NCBI GenBank assembly: GCA_963565915.1
Contig: OY751485.1
Location: forward strand, 124,001 to 188,000
Direction of reading: 5' to 3'
DNA length: 64,000 nucleotides
DNA from: Entoloma clypeatum
Lineage: Eukaryota > Basidiomycota > Agaricomycetes > Agaricales > Entolomataceae
Part shown: positions 10,138 to 19,321 of the stretch, one piece after another
Layout of the letters: every line of letters begins with the position of its first letter
How positions within the stretch are numbered: the stretch's first letter is position 1
The notes under the pieces: generated by a model
Seen by the model: only the letters and a program-made list of their open reading frames with translations
What the model was told of the DNA's origin: nothing
Databases searched by the model: none
Translations under genes and position numbers: made by a program

Positions 10138-10676
10138 ATAGATAGGCATAAGAAGACATGAAAAAGACTCAAGATATACTGCCACACACCTTGGAGAGTC
10201 CAAAAACACGTCCAAAAAGTGAGCAAAACAAGCAGACAGAGAGTACACAAATGAATAGTGGGATGTTCCCACAGTTCAACAAACAGAAAAAAGATTCGCG
10301 CTGCGTGCTCACGTGATCTGGCCACTCGCGCTGCGCGCTCGCCAGTATTTGATGACTTTATAGCTGACCAATTGCTGACCTAAATTATTAGTCAGACACA
10401 GCCATAGGCATAAGAAAACATGAAAAAGACTCAAGATATACTGCCACACACCTTGCAGAGTCCAAAAACACATCAAAAACACGTCCAAAAAGTGAGCAAA
10501 ACACGCAGACAGAGAGTACACAAATGAAGTGGGATGTTCCCACAGTTCAACAAATGGAAAAAAGATTCGCACTGCGCGCTCACGTGATCCGGCCACTCGC
10601 GCTGCGCGCTTGCCAGTATTTGACGACTTTGTAGCTGACCAATTGCTGACCTAAATTATTAGTCAGACACAGCCAC
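10138..10676. repeat. Two direct copies of a 270-bp unit
   Basis: The stretch from about 10144 (GGCATAAGAAGACATGAAAAAG) to 10400 is repeated at about 10408-10673 with few changes, including a 15-bp insertion (ACACATCAAAAACAC-like) in the second copy. Each copy ends in TTAGTCAGACACAGCCA and contains a GC-rich palindromic segment, CTCGCGCTGCGCGCTCGCC. On the minus strand each unit would begin TGGCTGTGTCTGACTAATAA, so these may be repeated 5' ends of the Helitron. That is a guess. Confidence 0.7.
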
Positions 10677-10847
10677 CCTCGTGACTTCATCATTTAAAGT
10701 ATAGATTCCCTTTTCTAGAAAACTATTTAATAACTTTATCAGGATAAATGGGGATTTAGTGGGATTCAGCTGGGACTACTGAGACTACTGGGACTTGGTG
10801 GGATTCCTCTAGGACTATGTGGGGGAGTGAAAAGTTCTGCATTCTGT

Positions 10848-11225
10848 GGTCCTTGTCTGAAATGCAGAAAGTGACAAGAAAGTGGGGATATGTAAAGGTA
10901 TGTTAGCTTTTGAAAACAGACAATTTATCAGTGTAACATAATGCTGCACTTTATGAATGTGATGCACAACCTTGTTAATATCTATAATGGTGTAGGAACC
11001 TTACATTGTACCTAGCACCAAAGCAGAACACGAATAACATATGATTATGCTTAGTGTGATAATGGTACAAATTAAAGTTAAGGTTCTAAGATAATATAAG
11101 CAGAACTATAAAGGAGGTGGAAACCTCCAATAATAATAGAAGTAAATAAAGGAATGTTACCTTGTGGGGATACACTCCCTACAAATGGCTTGTAACAAAA
11201 CTAGAAACTATCTATAGATACTTAT
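10848..11225. other. Intergenic, no gene seen
   Basis: AT-rich sequence between hAT-2 and the KDZ gene. I see no feature in it. Confidence 0.5.
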
Positions 11226-11554
11226 TTAAATATCACCATCAAAGCTATCACAATAAGTAGCAGATCCATCAGCTGCATCAAGCACTTTAACTAACTCAGT
11301 AACCCAAACCTCATCAGTATTATCAGAACTGCTCTCACCCTCATTATCCTCCTTTTTATAATTGGTTCTATTCCAAGCTGCCATCACCTCAGCAATACTA
11401 ACCTCAAGAAGTTCCCCTTGTGACAGTCCCCATGCTGGCAGTGCATGATCATGATCATCAGTTTTGAGAGAAACAATCGATCTTTGCCACATTGCACATA
11501 GTCGGCACAGATCTTGCTTCCATAAATGAAGTTGATACTCAAGCAATACATCAT
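11226..11554 (-). pseudogene. KDZ transposase, C-terminal exon
   Basis: The minus strand encodes a tail (EYQLHLWKQDLCRLCAMWQRS, then an acidic segment) resembling the C-terminus of basidiomycete KDZ (Kyakuja-Dileera-Zisupton) transposases. Its 5' edge is an acceptor ...CATCTAG at 11555. Splicing to the donor at 16433 gives an in-frame join (aca g + at gat). In the pre-insertion gene the intron would have been about 76 nt. The stop is at 11226-11228. Upstream exons carry stops, so the gene is dead. Confidence 0.7.
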
Positions 11555-11759
11555 CTAGATGTCACATGGTCAATTATTCAATCATTCAATGTCAAAAGGG
11601 CATGGCTTCAGGTAGTCAACCTACACTGTATTGTAATTTACGGTCCAGCGAAGGCATACAGTGTATGGTAAATTACGGAAGCAGCGAATTCGCTACAACA
11701 CCAGCGAATTTACCACAGCGAACGGCGAATTTACCACAGCGAACGGCGAAATAATAATG

Positions 11760-13175
11760 TCACCGGCGAAGAAAAAATGTCACCAGCGACAACATCCAAC
11801 AGATCGGCAAATAATTCACCGGCAAAAGACACCACAGCAAAAAACCGGCGAAGGACCGGCGACAAACTGGCGACACGGCGACAGGCCATCGGCGAATTGA
11901 TGACCCATCGGCGAAAGCGAGCCTTGAGTGCCGGCAGCACTGCAAATGAAAAGAACAATGCTACCGACAGATCGGCGAATAATTCACCGGCGAGAGACAC
12001 CACAGCAAAAAACCGTCAAAAGATCGGCCACAAATCGGAGACAGGCCATCGGCGAATGAATGGGCCACAGGCGAAACCAAGTCTTGAGGGCCGGCGACAC
12101 TGCAAATTAAAAGAATGATGCTAAAGACAGATTGGCATATCATTCACCGGCGAAAGATGCTACAGTGAAAAACCAGTGAAAGACCGGCAACAAACCGGCA
12201 ACAAACCGGCGACAGGCCATCAGCAAATAAATGGGCCACCGGCGAAACCAAGTCTTGAGGGCCGGCGACACTGCAAATTAAAAGAATGATGCTAACAACA
12301 GATCGGCATATCATTGACCAGCGAAAGATGCTACAGCGAAAAACCGGCGAAAGACCGGCAACAAACCGGCAACAAACCGGCGACAGGCCATCGGCGAATA
12401 AATGGGCCACCGGCGAAACCAAGTCTTGAGGGCCGGCGATGCTGCAAATTAAAAGAACAATGCTAACGACAGATCAGCATATCATTCACCGGCAAAAGAT
12501 GCTACAGCGAAAAACCGGCGAAAGACCGGCGACAAACCGGCGAGACGGCGACAGGCCATCGGCAAATTGATGACCCATCGGCAAAAGCGAGCCTTGAGTG
12601 TCGGCAACACTCCATATACAAAGAGCAATGCTAATGACAGATCGGCAAATAATTCACCGGCGAAAGACACCACAGCCAAAAACCGGCGAAAAACCGGCCA
12701 CAAATTGGCGACAGGCCATTGGCGAATGAATGGGCCACCGGCGAAACCAAGTCTTGAGGGCCGGCAACACTGCAAATTAAAATAACAATGCTAACGACAG
12801 ATCAGCATATCATTCACCGGCGAAAGATGCTACAGTGAAAAACCAGTGAAAGACCGGCGACAAACCGGCCATCGGCGAATAAATAGGCCCCCGGCGAAAC
12901 CAAGTCTTGAGGGCCGGCGACACTGCAAATTAAAAGAATGATGCTAACAACAGATCGGCATATCATTGACCGGCGAAAGATGCTACGGCGAAAAACTGGT
13001 CAAAGACCGGCGACAAACCGGCGAGATGGCGACAGACCATCGGCGAATTGATGACCCATCGGCAGAAGCAAGGTTTGAGTGTCAGCAACACTCCATATAC
13101 AAAGAACAATGCTAACGGCAGATCGGCAAATAATTCACCGGCGAAAGACTGGCGACAGGCCATCAGTGAAAGCAA
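11760..13175. repeat. Tandem array in the left arm of the fold-back element
   Basis: About nine units of 150-171 bp, starting near 11810, 11970, 12130, 12301, 12472, 12642, 12801, 12952 and 13121. Each carries ACCGGCGAAAGA and CGACAGGCCATCGGCGAAT cores. Two unit types alternate. One has AAATAATTCACCGG...GACACCACAGC and ends with CTCCATATACAAAG. The other has ATATCATTCACCGG...GATGCTACAG and ends with GCAAATTAAAAGAA. Confidence 0.85.
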
Positions 13176-13570
13176 GCCTTTAATCCATGCTGATTTAATG
13201 GTTTTTTACCATTTTTGATGCTTATGACCAGTTTGTGCTGCTCATGACTGATTGAATAAAAATCCATGTATATATTCTGAGCTTTTCAGCATGTGTGCTC
13301 CTCATTGCACAGTCAGTAATGGGTGGATGTGTGGGTTCAATGTTGTATGATGCGTGACACACACACATCACACATGTCAAATACATGTAAACAAATCTCC
13401 AAAAATATCGCACATCCTCCTCATTATCTCTACACAGGAACAAGTAGACTTTTCTACTATATCAGTTAGGTAGGGGAGCATGTTGTATCATCAAGTATGT
13501 ATTTATTTTATCCAATTTTGCCACGGATTCCAAGTTATAGAGGTCCCATGGTCTGAACCAAATAATAGTA

Positions 13571-14884
13571 AACAATGCACCAAAGACATCGTGCAGGCAT
13601 GCACGGTGCCTTCCTCATGATTTAATAATAGTTTGAAGCAATAGGACTCATGACTGCATATGTATTCACCTTGTGACACACTTTGCATAATTTTTAGAAG
13701 TCCAGATATGATAGAAATAATCAAATGTGCAGATTTGAGGAAAAGTGTCATATCTCCCTAAGGAATGAACCAAATTTGAAAAATGAAGGTGTTCTGAGAT
13801 GCCCTGAATGTGGAGAATCCAAAGGTGAAATAAAAGATTTTGGTCAAATTTTCAATCTATTTTGCTCATATTCACCTTATCAAGTCCTTGAACTTTAGTT
13901 GAATGGTCTGAGGAGGTTTACATACAATGTTTCAATGGTATACAAACAGTACATGTCGACTAAAGTGGTTGTGGAAAGGGGAAAGGAGGAAAACATTGGT
14001 TTTGGTGTTTGGAGTAACCCATGATGCACTGTTGCATCACGATTTTGCCTGTGTTTTGATCTCTCATTTCAGAATACAGATTCTCTATCATACATAGCTT
14101 GAGTATCTAACTGTATATATACTTTTCATGAGTTCATAGGCATCTATCCATTAGTTAACAAGCATATTTGTGGCCCATCAAGTGGGAAATGTAGAAAACA
14201 TGATTTCGTTTCCAACACTGTCATTGTTATGCACGTGGGATTCTGAGACATATTTTGGACAAAGTCTTATCTCCAGTCTTCCACATGGCATGGATTCTCT
14301 TGGAACTTTTTGTATCAAGTAGATGTACATCTGATACACCCTATACAACCATCTATAGATTTATTGACCATACAATAATAATGCCAGATGATGAATACAT
14401 AGATATTTTTGATGTGCAAGTTGTCTGATACTTTTTAACACCTATCTATACATCACACCATTTACTATTGATGCGTTGAGACCTACTCACACTAGAGAAT
14501 AGCCATACACAGGTGCCCAGATTGCACCGCAGGCATAAAATGATGATCTGTGCCAAAGATGAGGACATACATTTCAGCTTTTTTCACCATGTTCTACCTC
14601 TACATGGTATCCGCATATCTTTATTCATATCCTCACATAATCAGGAATGAACCTCCAGATGGTTCTGTGGTGGGGAGAGACTTTCTACGGTGTATTAGAA
14701 CAAATATACTGGTAAGCTTCACTTTCAACTGTGTCTACAGCTTTGCTGGCACTGCACACATGCCCTAGATAACCGTTGAGATGGTGACTCATTGACCAGC
14801 AAAAGAACATTGTCGCCACAGCCAGTTTTTTGCTGTGGTGTCTTTTGCCAGTGAATTATTTGCTGATCTGTTATTAGCATTGTT
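13571..14884. other. Unique centre of the fold-back element, no gene recognised
   Basis: About 1.3 kb outside the inverted arms. Only short frames are present (the longest is about 70 codons at 14550-14768) and none shows a domain. Confidence 0.6.
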
Positions 14885-16320
14885 TTCTATTATTTGGTTC
14901 AGACCATAGGACCTCTATAACTTTAAATCTGTGGCTAATTTTCTTAAAATAAATACATACTTGATGATACAACATGCTCCCCTACTCATCTGATATAGTA
15001 GCAAACATTGCTTGTTCCTGTGTAGATATAATGAGGAGATGTGCAATATCTTTCGACATTTGTTTACATGTATTTGACATGTTTGAGGGGTGTGTGTTGC
15101 ACATCATCCAACATTCGCCGGTTTTGTGCCATGGTGTCTGTCACCGGTGAATTATTCGCTGATCTGTCATTAGCATCGTTCTTTGTATATGGAATGTGGC
15201 CGACACTCAAGGCTTGCTTTCGCCGATGGGTCATCAATTCGCCGATGGCCTGGTGCTGTGTTGCCGGTCTTTTGCCAGTTTTTCACCAGTTTTCGGCTGT
15301 GGTGTCTTTCGCCGGTGAATTATTTGCTGATCTGTCGTTAAGATTGTTCTTTGTATATGGAGTGTTGCCGACACTCAAGGCTCGCTTCTGCCGATGGTGT
15401 GTCGCCGTCTCGCCGGTTTGTCGCCGGTTTTTGGCCAGTTTTTCGCCGTAGCATCTTTCGCCGGTCAATGATATGCCGATCTGTTGTTAGCATCATTCTT
15501 TTAATTTGCAGTGTCGCCGGCCCTCAAGACTTGGTTTCGCCGATGGCCTGTCGCCGGTTTGTCGCCGGTCTTTCACTGGTTTTTCACTGTAGCATCTTTT
15601 GCCGGTGAATGATATGCCGATCTGTCGTTAGCATTGTTCTTTTAATTTGCAGTGTCGCCGGCCCTCAAGACTTGGTTTCGCCGATGGCCTGTCGCCGGTT
15701 TGTGGCCGGTCTTTCACTGGTTTTTCACTGTAGCATCTTTCGCCGGTGAATGATATGCTGATCTGTCGTTAGCATCATTCTTTTAATTTGCAGTGTCGCC
15801 GGCCCTCAAGACTTGGTTTCGCCGGTGGCCCATTTATTTGCCGATGCCCTGTCGCCGGTTTGTCGCCGGTCTTTCACTGGTTTTTCACTGTAGCATCTTT
15901 TGCCAGTGAATGATATGCCGATCTGTCGTTAGCATTGTTCTTTTAATTTGCAGTGTCGCCGGCCCTCAAGACTTGGTTTCGCCGGTGGCCCATTCATTTG
16001 CCGATGGCCTGTCGCCGATTTCTGGCTGGTCTTTTGCCAGTTTTTTTGCTGTGGTGTCTCTCGCCGGTGAATTATTCGCCGCTCTGTCGTTAGCATCGTT
16101 CTTTTCATTTGCAGTGTTGCCGGCACTCAAGGCTCGCTTTCGCCGATGGGTCATCAATTCGCCGATGGCCTGTCGCCGTGTCGCCAGTTTGTCGCCGGTC
16201 CTTCGCTGGTTTTTCGCCGTGGTGTCTTTTACCGGTGAATTATTTGCCGATCTGTTGGATGTTGTCGCCGGCGACATTTTTTCTTCGCCGGCGACATTAT
16301 TATTTCGCCGTTTGCCGTGG
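14810..16320. repeat. Tandem array in the right arm of the fold-back element
   Basis: Reverse complement of the left-arm units, with unit joints near 15150, 15310, 15460, 15620, 15757, 15920, 16060 and 16240. The same two unit types are present. Unit number and order differ from the left arm, so the arms have evolved by unit gain and loss after inversion. Confidence 0.85.
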
Positions 16321-16433
16321 TAAATTCGCTGGTGCTGTAGCGAATTCGCTGCTTCCGTAATTTACCATACACTGTATGTCTTCGCTGGACCGTAAATTAC
16401 AATACAATGTAGGTTGAGTATGTGATGGCTTAC

Positions 16434-17388
16434 CTGTATTTCTGTATGCCTCTGAAACTACCCTCCATTCCTCAGCAAACCAGATCCAGACATGCCTTGA
16501 TACCAGTCCGTACCTCATTATTGCACAACTACAATGGAGGATCCACCTCATCATCGCCAAGTCCAACATCTTGCCAAATTATATCATCAACATCAAGAGC
16601 AAATAATCCAGCAGTAGGGATCTTTTCTGGTGCCACAGCACCTCAGGGAGCCTTTTGGTCAGTAATAAGCTTTTGCATGGTGTCACAGAACTTGTTGTAG
16701 TCACAAGCAAGTTGATGGATTGAAGGATCTTGTTTTTGTACAGCACTGCAAGTATGCTCGTCCAGCTGTCTGTCTGGATACATGTCATTTTTTAATGGAG
16801 ATGAAACACAGCTATGAACTCACCAATTTGTTGGCGGTGGTATGCCTGTTCAATAGAATCTAGCTCAAATTTACGTGCACAAAGCTTTTCATGCAACCGG
16901 ATCTTGAGAGCCAATGCATTCATTCAAGCAGAAATGAATGGACTGTTGACAAGAAGCTGGAGTCTGGCCCTACTCTGCATGCCAAGCATATCTTTCTTTG
17001 CTTTCACCTTTAATTCTGCTTGCTTCAGAGCCAGCATAGCCACCTCTAGACATTGCTCAGCATCAATGATGCTGATGTTGTCTGTTAAAGGATCAAGGAT
17101 TGAGTTTTCTATTTCTTTGACACATCATTTCAAGATGTCTTGTGCTTTGCGTAACTGCATGGCCTTCTCAACAGCATTCTTGTCTTTTCTTTTTGTTTGG
17201 CCTTCAAAGGGAGTGTCAATACCAATGACATTAAGAATTGCAGCAGTCCTACTTATGAGGGAAAGGTTTCGTTTGGTATTTCACCTGAGCATCCCACTCA
17301 TGCCGAAGGACCACCTCAATCATAGGGACAATCACATAAGACTTCCTCAGCAGCTAGCCTTTTCTCATGGCAGTGCCTAGTACGTCTC
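16434..17388 (-). pseudogene. KDZ transposase, middle coding part
   Basis: Reading the minus strand in shifting frames gives a series of blocks typical of the C-terminal half of KDZ transposases: FISA*MNALALKIRLHEKL, CARKFELDSIEQAY, SAVQKQDPSIHQLACDYNKF, APEKIPTAGLFALDVDD and IIWQDVGLGDDEVDPPL. Several stops interrupt it, including TGA at 16645-16643 where PRGAVAP is expected (CGA to TGA). The exon ends at 16434 with donor G|GTAAG. It starts at 17388 only because Gyp2 is inserted there. Function before decay would be DNA transposition. Confidence 0.8.
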
Positions 17389-17676
17389 TGTTATGATCGT
17401 ATTTTCACTTTTCACTTTATCTTATCTTATCTCGATCTTATCTTATCTACATCATATCGCACATGAGGACATCTTATCATTATCACGCAGCATGACGCTG
17501 CCACAACGCAGCCTCATGGAATTTACATATATAAGTAGAGTACTTTCACTTGTATTCAATAGCTTGTTCTCTTGAGATTCCCGCTGGGTCTCTGGGCAAT
17601 TCAGTTCACTTCACATTTTCCACTTCGTTCTTAAGTTTGGGCTCGCGACGTCGTTTGACTTAGCGTCGCCTCAACA
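17389..17676 (+). repeat. 5' LTR of Gyp2
   Basis: 288 bp, TGTTATGATCG...CGCCTCAACA. TATA box TATATAA is at 17528-17534. The predicted transcript start is AGCTTGTTCT at 17561. Confidence 0.95.
17528..17561 (+). promoter_or_regulatory. Core promoter of Gyp2
   Basis: TATATAA lies 33 bp upstream of AGCTTGTTCT (17561-17570). The complement of that decamer follows the LTR, which independently marks it as the RNA 5' end. Confidence 0.65.
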
Positions 17677-17678
17677 GA

Positions 17679-17688
17679 AGAACAAGCT
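17679..17688 (+). promoter_or_regulatory. Self-complementary primer-binding site of Gyp2
   Basis: AGAACAAGCT, 2 nt after the LTR, is the exact reverse complement of 17561-17570. In Tf1-type elements the first bases of the transcript fold back on such a site and prime reverse transcription. Confidence 0.7.
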
Positions 17689-18232
17689 CTTATCATCATC
17701 GCCCGCCCAAACACACACACTTCCCACATCACCATCACTATCCCCGCCGTTTCGTGCTTTTGCGTTAAAAGTCACACCTCGCCATTACACGCGGACCCTA
17801 GCGTTAAGGGGGACCTCCCGGACTTCAGGGATAAGAAGAGAAACGCTTGGTGCACCCACTATAACTAGCGTTGCCGTTCGAGACACACAGGGAAACGTTG
17901 AGCCCGTCCCGTGTCGAGGTGACCAAAGGCCGACGCAACTGACCTTCGGGAAAGCTGCTGGCGCGTGTGGCGACTTGGAAAAGAAGGTCGCGCACGTTTA
18001 GTTCTCAAAAGGTGTTCCAACCCCCGATCTTTTCCCGGATTCGACAGAACCAGCGCGCGTAGGGGTGTTGACCGCGTGGTTTTCATTTTTCCCAGATCTT
18101 CCTTCATTCGGGCATTTCGGCTGCCTGGGTAAACAGATCGTTCTTTGGGTTTTCTTTTTTTAGGTTTTCTTTTTCGCTTAAGTAGCAGAACAGGGTCGCG
18201 CGCCCGCTACAAAGCACTATTGCTCACACAAC
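17689..18232 (+). other. Gyp2 untranslated leader
   Basis: GC-rich leader of about 540 nt between the primer-binding site and gag. No frame of note. It probably holds packaging signals, which cannot be read by eye. Confidence 0.5.
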
Positions 18233-19321
18233 ATGGCCGACAACAACGACGACGAGTTCGACAATCCCCTTCCCAATCCCCCTCTCCCTCCTCCCGCTCA
18301 TAATCCCGCCGCCCCGCGTCCCAATGGAAGACGACTAGAAATCGCTGCAGACCCCGGCAGGTACAATGGGGCCAAGGCAACGTTCGGAGTATGGTGGACA
18401 AAGATGCTGGCATGGATCAGGGTCAATCGGGACCTGTTCCAAGGACAGGAAGAAATTTGCATTGCAGTATGGTCTCGCCTGGAAGGCGCTACCGCCGGCA
18501 CCTATGGGGAAACACGCTTGAGGCAGTGCATGGAATCAGAACAATGGCCCACGTTCCAGCAATTAATGAGAGAGGTGACATCAAGATTCCAATCAGCAAC
18601 AGAAATAGAATGGGCACGTGCCAAAATCGAAACCTTTAAACAAGGAAACATGCGGGTGGACGATTTTATTACACAATTTGGAACGTTGGTCATCAAAGGC
18701 CAAATTGAGGAAATGCATGGGATATCTCTGCTAGAAAGGAACACCAAGGATTCAATCATACAACAAATGTTCCAGCAGGGAAGACGACAGACCACCGTGC
18801 AAGACACGTGTGAGGAAATTTTAGCAATCGGAAGAGCAGAGGAAACTTACGCGGCAAGACCGGGCATGAGGACCGGCAACAATTTTGGACAGCAGAGAAC
18901 CGGTTGGGGCAATCGGCCCGCAAACCAACAGAATCAGCAGCGACCATTTGGACAACAACAGAACGGGGGGTACCGAGCCCTGCAGCAAAACGGACAGCAA
19001 GGTCAGGGACGCCGAGATCCCAATGCTATGGAGGTTGATAGAAACCAGCGCCGAGCGCCTGGTAATTGTTACAATTGCGGAGGACAGGGGCATTTCGCCC
19101 GGGAATGCAGACAGCCACAACGCAAGGTGCGAGCGGCTGTGATTGAACAAATCGACGAACATGAGGAAGAAGAAATCTTACGACAAATCACGGCAAGGCG
19201 TCAAGCACGACAAGCTGCAAATGGACCAAGGGGTGTGATTGGCGCGCCTGCGCCGAATCCCAATGGTCAGAACAATAGACAAGCTGCTGGGCAGCAGGGT
19301 TTTGTGAACGTCAACCAGTAA
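18233..19321 (+). CDS. gag: Gyp2 Gag (capsid-nucleocapsid)
   Basis: 362 codons from ATG to TAA. A Pro-rich start (PPLPPPAHNPAAPRPNG) is followed by a Ty3-type capsid region (about residues 45-210, with WWTKMLAWIRVNRDLF and FKQGNMRVDDFITQFG). Then come a Gln/Asn/Gly-rich linker and one zinc knuckle, CYNCGGQGHFAREC (CX2CX4HX4C, about 281-294). It forms the virus-like particle and binds the element RNA in the cytoplasm. The tail is basic then Gln-rich. Its last 8 codons overlap the open pol frame, and a slippery heptamer lies in the overlap. Confidence 0.93.
   Translation: MADNNDDEFDNPLPNPPLPPPAHNPAAPRPNGRRLEIAADPGRYNGAKATFGVWWTKMLAWIRVNRDLFQGQEEICIAVWSRLEGATAGTYGETRLRQCMESEQWPTFQQLMREVTSRFQSATEIEWARAKIETFKQGNMRVDDFITQFGTLVIKGQIEEMHGISLLERNTKDSIIQQMFQQGRRQTTVQDTCEEILAIGRAEETYAARPGMRTGNNFGQQRTGWGNRPANQQNQQRPFGQQQNGGYRALQQNGQQGQGRRDPNAMEVDRNQRRAPGNCYNCGGQGHFARECRQPQRKVRAAVIEQIDEHEEEEILRQITARRQARQAANGPRGVIGAPAPNPNGQNNRQAAGQQGFVNVNQ
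19297..19303 (+). promoter_or_regulatory. Candidate -1 frameshift site GGGTTTT
   Basis: In gag frame the bases read G GGT TTT, a canonical X XXY YYZ heptamer, 18 nt before the gag stop. The -1 frame is open from here into pol, and its nearest upstream stop is a TAG at about 19277. Slippage would fuse Gag to Pol directly. A downstream pseudoknot was not assessed. Confidence 0.5.

Larger units (their letters stand above)
2192..10839. mobile_element. hAT-2, composite hAT-like element of 8.6 kb
   Basis: Its ends match those of hAT-1: GAGGTCTTTACACTCCCCC at 2192, and reverse-complemented CAGAACTTTTCACTCCCCC at 10839, each followed by a similar CACATANTCCT block. The exact 8-bp duplication CATTCTGT is at 2184-2191 and 10840-10847. 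The interior is mostly other elements: Gyp1 with a Tc1 insertion, a Helitron fragment and a 270-bp direct repeat. No hAT transposase is visible. The element was either filled by later insertions or moved as a carrier; the sequence does not decide which. Confidence 0.65.
11617..16416. mobile_element. Fold-back-like element with minisatellite arms
   Basis: A 4.8-kb element with outer ends CAACCTACA...TGTAGGTTG. A possible 3-bp duplication AGT lies at 11614-11616 and 16417-16419. The arms are long inverted repeats of unequal length: about 1.95 kb left (11617-13570) and 1.53 kb right (14885-16416). Each consists largely of 140-170 bp tandem units. The arms enclose a 1.3-kb unique centre without a recognisable gene. 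It sits wholly inside an intron of the KDZ gene. The structure resembles Drosophila FB elements; the superfamily is unknown and no transposase is encoded. Confidence 0.8.

Noticed and set aside
11760..13175. Regularly spaced repeats resembling a CRISPR array
   Set aside because: Units are 150-171 bp with conserved sequence throughout and no unique spacers. The array is mirrored at 14810-16320 as an inverted arm, and the context is eukaryotic.
14550..14768. 72-codon frame in the centre of the fold-back element, considered as a transposase remnant
   Set aside because: Too short, with no catalytic motif or conserved block. The element is better called non-autonomous.
16814..17380. Plus-strand 188-codon open frame
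   Set aside because: The opposite strand reads clear KDZ transposase motifs (MNALALKIRLHEKL, CARKFELDSIEQAY), so the plus frame is a shadow.
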